64,000 nucleotides of DNA from Lucifuga dentata (Eukaryota; Chordata; Actinopteri; Ophidiiformes; Bythitidae): positions 62,001 to 126,000 of the forward strand of contig VXCM01000500.1 of the NCBI GenBank assembly GCA_014773175.1. Direction: 5' to 3'. Position numbers and translations under genes: made by a program. Every line of letters begins with the position of its first letter. Positions within the stretch are counted from its first letter, which is position 1. The notes under the pieces were generated by a model that had not been told where the DNA came from, searched no databases, and saw only the letters and a program-made list of their open reading frames with translations. Positions 11,918-23,300 of this stretch are shown here, piece after piece.

Positions 11918-13519
11918 AGCATGTCCTCCTGACAGGTCCTAATATTTAGCCCTCTAGATATCTTTCAGGTACCTGTGACTCATAATATCTAAAAACTGCT
12001 GGTGTGTGGAAAATCAGGGCTGAAATTGTTAAACTCCTGTAAAATGAATTGTCTTCACTCAGTATGCATAGTGATGCTGTAGCAAGGAAAACCAGAAGTG
12101 GATCAAATAGGTTCACAATAGATCCCTAAATGAAAATGTTAGAAAATAAATAAATAAATAAAAAATAGGCCAATTTGGATAATATGTCTCCCTTAAAAAA
12201 AAAAAAAAATTACGACAATAATATGACGATAAAGTGAACAGAAGAAACTATTGTCCATCAGTGAACCACAATGCTGTCCTTTCTGTGATATTACACTAAG
12301 CTGTGGAGAAAGCTACATTGTTGTTGTCAGTCATATGGTGAAAAGTTAACTTTACAAAGTGAAAATATGATCAGAGATGATAAGTGGTTAAGTCACTATG
12401 AAACAACTGACTTTCACACCCTCTCAAACTCAACCATGTGTTTAATGGTCCTGCTCATATTCTGGATAAGAGGCTGCAGTGGACAATACGATGCAATCAG
12501 CCTTGATTTGCAATGATTCCACAACTGTCCTGAAGAAATACAGAAAACAACAATAAATGACTAATACAATTTTTGACTGAGTGTAATAAAATGGGAGAAA
12601 GTACTTAACTCCATGGTTATTAGAGGTAAATGTGAATGTTAAATATAGTATGGTGCCTGTGGCTAATATTATGTATATTCTACCTACAAACAGCCAGTGC
12701 GAAGCAATGCATATTAAACTGAAATAAATGGCTACACATGCATGAACCTGTCCTGAAAGAGGTCTGCTTCCTCTGTGGTCTCATTCCTAAATGAAACCAA
12801 TTTGCCTAGAAATTGGTTCTAAGGACAAATGCTGAACTCTACATCAGCTTCACACACACACACACACACACTTAAAATATATTTCAGTGTTAGTCCAATG
12901 CATGTAGAAAATGGTGTTTAGACTGAAAATGAAAAATAAAACACTTTGTCCTACAACCAGCAGGAGCAGAAATTGAGAATACATCAGCAAGATACTTTTG
13001 TAAAAGTTGAAGTAAGGGTGGACTTTTCCTTTAAAGAAGGACTCCATGCTTTTACACATTAAATGCAGTTTATCGGTTTGGGGAGAACCATTCAGCATTT
13101 GAAACAACCATATAAAACGTTTTTTTCAGCTGAAGAGGGTGCAATGGAAAGTCTGATGTGTTAAAATGCCCTCCACGATATCAAGGGTCTCTGTATTGGT
13201 ATTAAGGACTTCAAAAGTGAGAAAACAACATGTATGGAAAGAGAAGAATGATGGCCCTTCCTACATATAGTAAAATGTTATTGATCGACTGACCTTTTTT
13301 AAGTCCCAAATCCAGTGAACGTTACATTTTACTTTATTGCAGACTGATCAGTTGTTGACAAATACCGTAAATCTGGAGATTTTATTTATTTAGATTCACA
13401 ATTTGTCATTTTAATGTAAAATCGGCTTTTGTTGGTTGTAGCAAGGTCATCACCACACAGAATTTGGTATAGTGGCCATTTTTTGATGTCGAATCATGTG
13501 AGCTGAATATAGAGAGGGT

Positions 13520-13654
13520 ACACCGCACACATGCAAGCAAGTATGCACGCACACACAGTTTGCTTTTACAAAACACACTTTCACAGNACACCGCACACAT
13601 GCAAGCAAGTATGCACGCACACACAGTTTGCTTTTACAAAACACACTTTCACAG
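13520..13654. repeat. 67-bp exact duplication around an N (assembly artefact)
   Basis: Bases 13520-13586 recur as 13588-13654 with a single N at 13587 between them. Confidence 0.8.
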
Positions 13655-16148
13655 TCACACTCCTTCCACACACCTTCCCTTGCGCAAATCATGTTTGACT
13701 TTGAAGTGCTAATTTTGGAAGTTTAGCCAATTTTTATTTGCTGCTTTGAAATGTATCCCCTAAGCTGCTGCACCAGCAATGAAATGTACAGACCTTTACA
13801 ATGAGGGATAAGTGACCAAAATGAGAAGCGCCTGGTTTTCGTCCTAACATTATATAACTGTGAATAATCCCCGCATAGCATTTTCTCCTCTGCTATCACT
13901 GACTCAATTTATATTCAAAAATATTATGCAGACTTCTTACTTTTTGCTCATCCCTCAATCCACACCTGCATTTGGAGCTCATTTAGAGCTATCTGGAGCA
14001 CAAAGCACAGAGAGAGACCCTAAAACATTTTTACTGTGTTTTGTATTTGATCAGTGTTTGTGAAAATAAACAATTCTACTATAACAGGAAAAACAGAGTG
14101 GTAAAATGAGCTGGATCCTGTTTCCTGTTTGATAAAGTACCTGCACCCTACTTACAAGATACCTAATGAGCATCATGGAATAGTGTATCATTAATGCTTT
14201 TGTAAATGAAGACTTTCCACAGTTCTTTGTTCAAATATTGAGTCATCTTAGCAACATTCAAACCCTGAACCGGGGACCACAGCTGGACAGATGAATGTTA
14301 ATCTTGGATATACAATGTGTACTGTATATCAGTGTACCATTACTACAACTATTCGTGTCCCTATGTTGTACAAAAAAAACAATCTAAAGATTAAAAAAAA
14401 AAAAAAAAGNAAAAAAAAAAAAAAAGGAAAAAAAAAAAGAAAAAGACCTTAGCAATATTACAGCATCTACCACCATGATAGATGCAAGGATGACCTCAAT
14501 CACAATCCTTTTCTGACCGGTTTCACTGGGAAATGGAGCATTATATAGTAAAATAAGTTGATCAGATTGGCTCTTCACCAAGCAGCCCAGTTAATAACAT
14601 GGCAAGCAAAAAGCTTGAGGGAGAGAAGATTTGGTATGTGGGTCCCTACACTTCACAGCTCTGCTCAGCTTCAACACAGTCCTGGACTTGGCAATAAATT
14701 GCTTTGGTAATCAGCTTTTTGAAAAGCCTATTTACTGCTTGTTTTGTGTTTATTGTAGTTCTCAGAATGAAATATAAAATTGGATTTTATTACATATGCA
14801 ATTTTGTCCTCTCATAAAGAAGACAGAGAGAGCACACCACCTTGTTGAGTATGGATAATCCTGACAGTATGCACACTATATTATTGTTGATATCTCTGTT
14901 TTGATGCAGTTTCCTTGCTCTTACTGATAGTGTGGAATTGCACTGAAACATTTCATGCATAAAATGTCCAAAATAACATTGTAGCAATGGATCAACACAT
15001 GTACTAGCTATGCAGGGGTGTGCATTTGTGCCTATGAGTGTGTGAATGAGTAACAGTGAGAAAAAAAGGAAGTAGGAGCAGTTAATACTAAGTATGAGGT
15101 AGTATGAGATATCATTATACAAATGGAATAAAATATTTACCAGCAACCCTGATTCACAAATGCACAAAACCATCAGCTTGTGTATGAAGCATCAATTTCA
15201 AAGAACCCTATTACTTTGGTTCTCATTCTGTGTAATGCTTTTCCAGAACATGTACTTTGGAGTCATGGTGTGTGTTCTTTTATATGTCTTCAAAAGACAT
15301 TGAAAGAACAGGCCAGTGAACATGTCCAAGAACACAAAAACACTTCAGAACTGCATTTTTTTTTTTTTTTTTTTTTAATGCCGGTAGGGGGCCTGAGTCA
15401 AGATGGCGGTGAAAGAGTCTTGCAATCAATGGAGAGGGGTTGTCAGTGGCTAGTTTATTTAGTGATTCAAAAACAGGAGGCAAAGAAGACAGGAGTGGAT
15501 ATGTTCAACCTCTAAATCAGAGGAAAGGAAGGAAGCAAGCTGGAGATTTTTTTTGTATATCTGAGAAATGCAGAGTTTAGACATGTTGCTCCAACAGCAG
15601 ATGAAGTAGTAAATAAACCACAACAAAAATCAAGTTCAGCCTGCAACAAACCACATGATCTTTGGACCAAATACAGCCAAGGGAGGTATCAGAAGTCAAT
15701 AAGACAAAAGACAAAGTTTGCTTTATGGGCCCTGCATCAACAACGAGAGTCTGAATGACCATGTGCTGAGCCTTTCTTGAAAGTTCTACTTCAAAGGAAG
15801 TAAACTGCGGCTTTTAATCTTTGTTATAAGGACTTAGGCTCCTGCTGCGTTTTATTTCTGCCATGTAATCAAATGGGTTCAATTACAGCTTTGACAGGAG
15901 GTGAATGCAGTTAACTACCTGCCAGGATAGAAAACACAACACTCTTGCTTTCAGGTACCAAGACTTACAGCTATTCAACTCCATTATTACAACTAATTCG
16001 ATGTATATAAATGAGATTTGATTAGAATGGCCTGGTTGAACTCCAATTATGAGAACCCCCAGCTAAAATGCCTGGATCACTCCAATAATACACATTACAT
16101 GGCATATAAACTTCTTTTAGTTTGTAGGACATGAAACAAATATTAATG

Positions 16149-16222
16149 CAAGGCAAGTTTATTTAGAAAGCATTTCAAACATAAGGCAATTCAAAGTGCT
16201 TTACAGAAAATGTAAAAAGGCA
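16149..16222. repeat. Teleost dispersed-repeat fragment
   Basis: The core GGCAATTCAAAGTGCTTTAC, preceded by GGCAAGTTTATTTA, matches a dispersed repeat I associate with many teleost genomes. Only this fragment is present, so it cannot be assigned to a named family. Confidence 0.5.
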
Positions 16223-16681
16223 CTGAAACAGGATACCAGATTAAGGTCAGTTATTAAGATACAAACAATTGTATATTCAGCAATGAAGCAAACTTTAGAG
16301 ATTCCTTGACAGTAAACCAAAGACGTGAATATTTAATAGTTTGCAACAAAAGGGATTGCTGGGAAGCCATTTTGCCTACAGCATTTGGGTATTTAATTGG
16401 TAACCCCTTGACACCCATTCAAAGCCCATTAAAACAATGTGCACAAACTCTTACTCAAACACTTGGAAGGCAAAAGCATTGTGTTTTGCTAGTAAAACAC
16501 CTTTAGATCAAATCATGGGCTGTTATGTATGAAATTTTAAAGAAATACTCTTCATTTACTAGAGATGACAATTTCGATACCCAGGATTGATACATTTCAA
16601 AGTCATTCGAAACTTCTGGTTTTGAAGCGGGGTCTACGACACTGTCTCGAAACATGAGTCACATGACCACCTGTCAGCAAA

Positions 16682-16770
16682 TTTTTAGCTTTCAAATATT
16701 TGAATTTTTCCATCTTTCTACTGTGCTGGAAGGAATGGAAAAATTTTTATTAATATGTGAAAGCTAAAAA
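16682..16770. repeat. Imperfect inverted repeat (possible foldback element core)
   Basis: The left arm 16682-16711 and right arm 16737-16770 are reverse complements with several mismatches; both outer ends share TTTTTAGCTTTCA. No target duplication or terminal repeats were found, so the element type is unknown. Confidence 0.5.
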
Positions 16771-16795
16771 GAAAGTAAAAGGGAGAAGCAGGCAT

Positions 16796-16822
16796 GGGGG
16801 GGCGGGGGGGCGGGCGGGGGGG
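16796..16822 (+). other. G-quadruplex-type G-run cluster
   Basis: Four G runs of 7, 7, 3 and 7 are separated by single C bases. This satisfies the usual four-run pattern with one-base loops on the plus strand. Confidence 0.75.
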
Positions 16823-17778
16823 CACAACACAGCAACCCCTCCTCATGAAATCACTTGTCATGGGTGGTGCCACTCATAAACAAGACTTCTTCTCTGATAC
16901 TTTGTGCTGTAGGCGTGAGTTTTTGACACACTGAACCCCTACAGTATTGGATAAGATTGGTTTCCCAACAGGAGATCACCACAAAGAATACAAAAGCTCC
17001 ATGCATCTGCTCATCATCATTTCTATGTCAGTTCTTGTTCATGCAAATGTTGCGTGGAAAGCATAATTTTTAGCCTAGAGACACCTTAAGAAAAAAACTG
17101 ACCCCATTAAATATGCTCATGACTGAACTCTGTGTTTCATGAGGTCCCATGTGTAATATTAGTCCTGTGCAAATAAGGCATTAGACTGGGGATCTATAGC
17201 AATGAATTCTCAAAATTCATCTGTAATTGTGGACATGTGAGAATAATGGGCTGGTAGTTCAGCACTACAGTTTGTTGCTTGTTATCTAGTTGGCATTTTG
17301 AATCACAGCCACTCTGAGTAGCCCATTTCCTTTTAGAAATATGTGATTAACTGACTATCCAGCACCAAACCATAGAAAGACAGAGGACGAAAGTTAATCA
17401 CTAGCTGGTCAACAAAGTTAATCATTTGGCAGCTAAAGACTCAGATGTCTTTCTTTGGATTTGCTGGAGATCAAACCAGAGCAGTGAATATTGGACTCAA
17501 ACCTAGGTTTTTGCTCTGGTCAGAATCAGTGAAATGAGCTGCTACTTGTGTTGCATTTACACTTGGTTCATTTTGGTGTCACACATAGCTACATCAACAA
17601 AAGCCATGTGAGAACACTCTGCATACCAGTACAATAAGTGTATGCCAGTAAGCTGGAACAATGACAGAATGGGGATATGTTCCTAGTTGGACTATGTACT
17701 AAACTAATCATGCGAATGCTGAGTTTAAATGCACAAATGCATTTAAAGATATCTCAAAAACCACACATTGCTTTACAC

Positions 17779-18717
17779 CAGGGGTCGCCAACCCGTCGAT
17801 CACGATCGACCTGTTGATCTTTAAGACACTCAAAAGAGATTGTAAATCATTAAGGAATAATAATATATTGTTTTAACCTATCAGAATTTGTCATTTATAT
17901 ATTTTTTCAATCCAGCCAATCCGGAAATGTTATGACATGTTATTCTCCTGTTCTCCTGTCTGATTGGCTGGCTGAATCATGGTACTGCCGTGGCTGTGAA
18001 GCCACAGAGGCACAGTCATTCAAATACAAGTTAACAACTGGCTAGCAATATGATAAGATGGCGGAGAATGTGCGAAAGAAGCCAAAAACCTACAAGTTTC
18101 ATTCCGAATGGGAGCACGAGTTTTTGTTCACTTTGGTCAACGACAGACCAGTCTGCCGACTTTGTAACCAAGCAGTTGTGCTGGCGAAAAAAAGGCAACC
18201 TGGAATGATATCACATCACTAACCACCAGAAATTTAAAGATTTCTCACCCAAAAGCACTCTGCGTTCCGCCGAAGTGACCGAGGTGAAGTCGGCATTGAA
18301 GACAAAACAGCTGCTGTTTACCAAGTCCACAGAAAAAAGAAAGGCTGCAACAGAGGCCTCATTTCGTGTGAGTAACCTTTTGGCCAAGCACAAAAAACTG
18401 AAGCTCCCTTTGCCTCGTTAAAATAAACTGCATGTAATGTATTGCAGTCATTCATATTTTAATTTCTGCCTTCTTGGCTGATTTTGAGAGAAGGTGAGGA
18501 TACCGGTATTTCAGTTCATACTGTGCCTTGACAAAGCACACACACCATAGTCTGAATTAAAATTGTTAAAAATGGACTGTTTGTAAATAAAAGAGGCAGC
18601 ATTATTCAGCATTTAAACATTTATGGGTGTTTATTTCTTATATTTATGAACGGTAGATCTTGGCCTATATTTAGACATGAGAAGTGATCTTGGTTTGGAA
18701 CAGGTTGGTGACCACTG
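17779..18717 (+). mobile_element. hAT-superfamily transposon, non-autonomous, with transposase remnant
   Basis: The ends CAGGGGTCGCCAACC (17779-17793) and GGTTGGTGACCACTG (ending 18717) are near-perfect inverted repeats. The 8-bp target duplication CTTTACAC is exact on both sides (17771-17778 and 18718-18725), diagnostic of hAT insertion. The 939-bp element carries a broken 5' piece of a BED-finger transposase frame but no catalytic domain, so it is an internally deleted copy. The exact duplication suggests it is not very old. Confidence 0.92.
18058..18421 (+). pseudogene. Truncated hAT transposase (BED zinc finger, GTF2IRD2/ZBED-like)
   Basis: An ATG at 18058 opens a 54-residue frame with the BED-type start KFHSEWEHEFLF and a CRLC zinc-ligand pair, stopping at 18220-18222. 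After a one-base shift near the AAAAAAAGG run (about 18187-18194), the expected family sequence resumes, with one in-frame stop (TGA) nearby, through ATEASFRVSNLLAKHKK, and ends at TAA 18419-18421. The dimerisation and catalytic parts seen in full hAT transposases are missing. It lies entirely inside the hAT element at 17779-18717 and cannot encode an active enzyme. Confidence 0.8.
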
Positions 18718-20292
18718 CTTTACACTTTTCAAAGAAGTGCTGATTTCAGAACGATGAAGAGGAGAATAGAGCATATCTTGAACACATACAATGACATCAT
18801 AATCTTCCACAAGCTAATCCGAAGATGTGTTTGCATGAGAACAACCATTTCACAGCATCAGTTGTTTTGTCATGGGTTATCAAAGATATAGTTTGTGGTC
18901 AATCAATAGATCCATTGATCACTTTATAGCTGGTTCAGATCCAATTAGGATAATGTTCACACCAAACAAACTGACCAAGACCACTTCCTCAAAGGGTCTT
19001 GTGCAGATATTTTGGTCCACCTCCAAGTGCAATTTCTGTGTTCAGACCTGCATAAACTTATTACTGGACTAAACCATGGAAATACCTTTATCCTTATTAG
19101 GTGGACAGAAACATAAAGCCCACTGGATTGTTCATGTTGCTCTGTGTCTGCTGAATGTATAACTTGGCTTTTTGCTAACATAGTAACAACATTATAAGGT
19201 GATCATTTATGAGAACTGTAGGTCAGTCACCTTGCTTTGGTGTTCTTCAATTAATGCAGCTTTAACAACAGTGAGATAGAATTTTTACCTATTGGGAAAC
19301 AATAGTTTGAAGTTGAGTATATTATGTCCAGCAGCACTTTCAAAGGTAGTCCTATTCATATGCAGCTCTTATTCTGGTGACACATAGTTACAATGAAATC
19401 CAAATGAGATCTCTGCAGCACTGACATACTTTCTACTAGCAGGTACAGGATGCCTCATATATGATTAATTGCGGCAGCCTGCCATCTGTGTTTTAACTGA
19501 TTAAATAGCTCACAAAGTGGGATGCACCTTTTGATGTGAACCTTTAGGGAACTGGCTCAGTCTTTGTATTTCTACCTTGATTAAGCACAATACTCCAGCA
19601 CTTCCTCCAGCACTCTCTTTCAAAGTCTCTTTAATTTGGGAGGAAAGGACACAAAAGCATTTGGGGTGCTTTAAAATGTTGCCCATTTCCAATAGTAAAG
19701 TGGCTTTTTCACTTACTCCCTCTTTCTATTTTTTTTTATAAAGTGAATGTTTCACACAGGACTGGGCTGGTGAGCAAGCGACAAGCTTTCAGATAAAAAT
19801 TGATTCCAGTAAATTCTCACCTGAGATCCATCATGGTGAAAGGCTTTAAAAGGTCACATGTAATAAGTTCCTATGGTCTCAGTCCCTCCAATAATAGGCC
19901 TTTAGTCTGCCATGGAAGGCTGGTATATAGAAATAATTGAGTAATCTGTGGACCATTCAATTCAATCGTGGGACTCAGTGACAGTGCAAGGCCTGCTGGT
20001 CTGCAGAGAGGTTGTTCTGGAGAGTCTTTCTGCTGGCAGGGAAATGGTTTGTCCCCTGAAGCAATGTGCCTCCATCTTTGCAACGGCACAGTGGATCACT
20101 GACATTTGAGGCTCTTCCAGGCCTAAACTGTGTAGGATGGTGTCAGCATTTCAAGTCAGAATGAGGGAAGAATATGACAAGACAGAAAAGGATGCCTGAA
20201 AGTACTGATTAAGTTTAAAGATCTCTTCATTAAGATAGATTTCTAACATGCAGAGGTGCATTTGACATAATAAGTAGTATCATAGAATATTT

Positions 20293-20318
20293 CCCCTTTT
20301 TTGTATGCAAAAAAGGGG
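20293..20318. repeat. Perfect 11-bp hairpin
   Basis: CCCCTTTTTTG and its exact reverse complement are separated by the 4-base loop TATG. No gene ends nearby, so it is not evidently a terminator. Confidence 0.7.
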
Positions 20319-23300
20319 AGAAAAAAGTGAAACCCAATACAACTAGGGCTCAGTGGGCTTTTTGTTTGTCTCTGCAAATACATAATACAATTTATGCAAA
20401 TGTGCTACAAGACATTGATATTATGAGATGATATTAGGTGTCTAGTGAGTAAGCCTAGTTAAATATATGATAAAAAGTTATGAGTATGAATTAAGAAAAT
20501 AACTGATGATAAAGCATCATAATTATTTTAATACAGCCTGGCATTTGATTTTTTTTTATAATGTAATGAGGCTTCTTACACTCCCTCAACAGCCTCGGAG
20601 TTAGCCACATCCTTCATAGTTCCATCTCACCATACTGTCTCTCTCTCTTTCTCCCTGTTTGTGTGTGTTTTCTCTTACTCTATTTCTATAGTATTCATCT
20701 ATCATTTTATGCCCTTCAGATTCTGAAAGTAAGAGAGTGCAAACCCCCTATTGTACCTTGGCAAAGATGTCAGATGCAACTAACATGAACCCACTTCAAC
20801 TGTGATAAATCCAGCAAAATTAAATGATCTGTCAGCTATTTAGATTTGAAGTCTGATGTTACACTGAAGTCCATCAAATTTGATGAGTGCCCTGTAAATA
20901 GCTTCCATCATGAGGATCATTTGTTGACTACTTGGAGTTGTCATACAGTTATATTACTTTGCAGCTGACGCCAGGCAAGATAAGATAGACCTCTGTCTTG
21001 AAACATCTCCAAACTGTGACAGCATTTCCATGTAAAAAATACATGTCACAATAGTCCTTACACATCATTTTATTTTCAACAAGGGACTCTTTCCACCCAT
21101 CAAAGAAGCGTTCTCCACTCACACAACACGACCATCACAGAAATATGACTTAAACCAGAACAGATGGCCTTTAAAGTAAAATACAGTAATTCAATCTGGC
21201 TAATGGGAGGAAAGCCACAAACTGCTCCATTCTCATTTCTTTGACTGAGAAACTTGGCTGAATTGCTTTTCCGGCTTTGATGCTCAACCCCTCTATCATA
21301 GTGTGTTTCTGTGTTCTCCATGCATATTATCAGACAGTTAAAAGGAATACAGTGTATATTTACTAGACATGCCTCGCCATGTGCATTGACAGGAGCTATT
21401 AGAGCCTAGACAGAGGGGGAAATGTATTGTAATTGATTGTTACAAAAGATTACCCTCTTCAAGATGCATCAAGCTATTTCAGAATGGTATTTGATGGCTA
21501 AAAGTGCCATGAAAACAAGGCTCTTTTAGCACCCACATTCACATTGACATGCAGTTTGCAAAATAATTGCCAACTGCTGCTGTTTGTGCTTTGTCCTCAC
21601 TTTGGCACAATCCACTTGGCAGCCATGTGGGTCCCATGGTAATCATGGCTTCCATCAAGCTATGTCAGATAACCAGTACATGTAATGTACATTCCCTATA
21701 AATTCACAATGAACAGCAGTTCAAAAAAAAAAAAATTACGACCTTACAGCGGTAATGAGTTACTACTGAAAGTAATTCCTGCATATGTACTTGCTGCAAC
21801 TTCAGTCTGATGCCATATCTCCATAATGCTGATTACTGAATTGATAATTAATACTGATTACTGAAACTTCACTTTGAAATATTAAATTCTACATGTGTTC
21901 AAAACGTGCTTTTGGCCTTTTTTTGCAAAACAGTTTAGATCAAAACAGCAAACTCAACTGATGGCGTAGCACCCAAATGCTAGATACAAAGTCAGTTGCA
22001 GGGAACCAGTGAGCATGAGTGAAATATACTCTGAGACTTATGAAGACAAAACATTGCTGTCTGGAAATGATTTCATTTAATTCACTTTATGTATGTTTAT
22101 GAAAAAAATCTCCAGTTACAGAGGAGCTGCATTCTCTGGTGAGGTTTTCCTAATTATGCGCTGAATCTGAATGTAGCTTTTTACTTTACAAATAGATCAC
22201 CTCTGCATTCTGTATAGAAATGATGACAGACTAAAATAGCCAATTTGATGGAAAATGCATCTGTGTCGATTAAGGATAAGTAATGTGTGTGAAGGGGGGA
22301 TGGGGTATTGAATCTGGAATTCCCAACTAGCAGAAAATTGGTTTCTGTACAGCAGCAATATAGCTTGGACACTTCTAGTCAGCCTTTGGAGGAAATATAT
22401 TAACCTGCTGGGCCATGTGCAGAAACTTTCCAACCTTATTGTTGACAGGTTTTATGAGTCTAATGCACTTTGTGATATATAGCATAATAACCCAGCCTGT
22501 GACTGTGGGGCCTTACTCTTAATATCAGCTTCCTAGTGGATCAGGCAAAATTATTGTAATGAGACAAAATTTCCATACAACAGCAAAATGAGTTCATTAC
22601 TCTAAGTTATACTGGTGAAGTAACCGAAAGAAATTGATGGTTTTATTAAGCTGGAATTGAATTTTAGGCATAAACAGAATTAGGCAAACATGCAGACAGC
22701 AAAATGTAATAATAATTACGTTAGAGTTATTGAAAAGGTTATCAGAATGGCTCCTGCTGCTTCTTAATCATCACATTCAAACAGAGGTAGTGTTTTCAGC
22801 TCCAGGATAGCTCTAATCTTCTTGCCTTCTGGCTGATTGAAATTTCTACAATTGGCTGCCAAATTGAACACAACGCAGTAACACAGCTGTAAAAATGCAC
22901 AAGGGAAAACACCACAGTTTCCACCTTGGTTCAACAAACAAAATTGTTCTAGTTCTAATATGTTGTCCTAAAGAGAAACAAAATGGCTAATATGCATTAT
23001 ATGTTTCAAGATTTGTCTCTGTAACACTCTTAAAGATATGCCAGTACCTTCTACTGAATCAGCATCATCTCAGCTACATATTAATGGTTTCTGCAAGTTT
23101 CTAACCCTATTTATTACTGTAATAACTAATAAAAAAAAAAAAAAAAAANAAAAAAAAAAAAAAAAACTAACAGATGTGGGGCGATTTCTCAGCTGCTTAC
23201 AGTATGTGGGTCGGGGTCATGGTGGCCACAAGGCAACCAAGACAGCTCAGACAACCTTCAACACCCATCCCCCCCAGACAGCTTCTTCCATCTCCCTTGT

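Noticed and set aside
14790..15173. 127-residue minus-strand frame
   Set aside because: Composition is typical of translated AT-rich DNA, with no domain, splice context or homologue that I recognise.
15180..15515. 111-residue plus-strand frame
   Set aside because: Contains a poly-T encoded Phe run and no recognisable domain; consistent with chance in AT-rich DNA.
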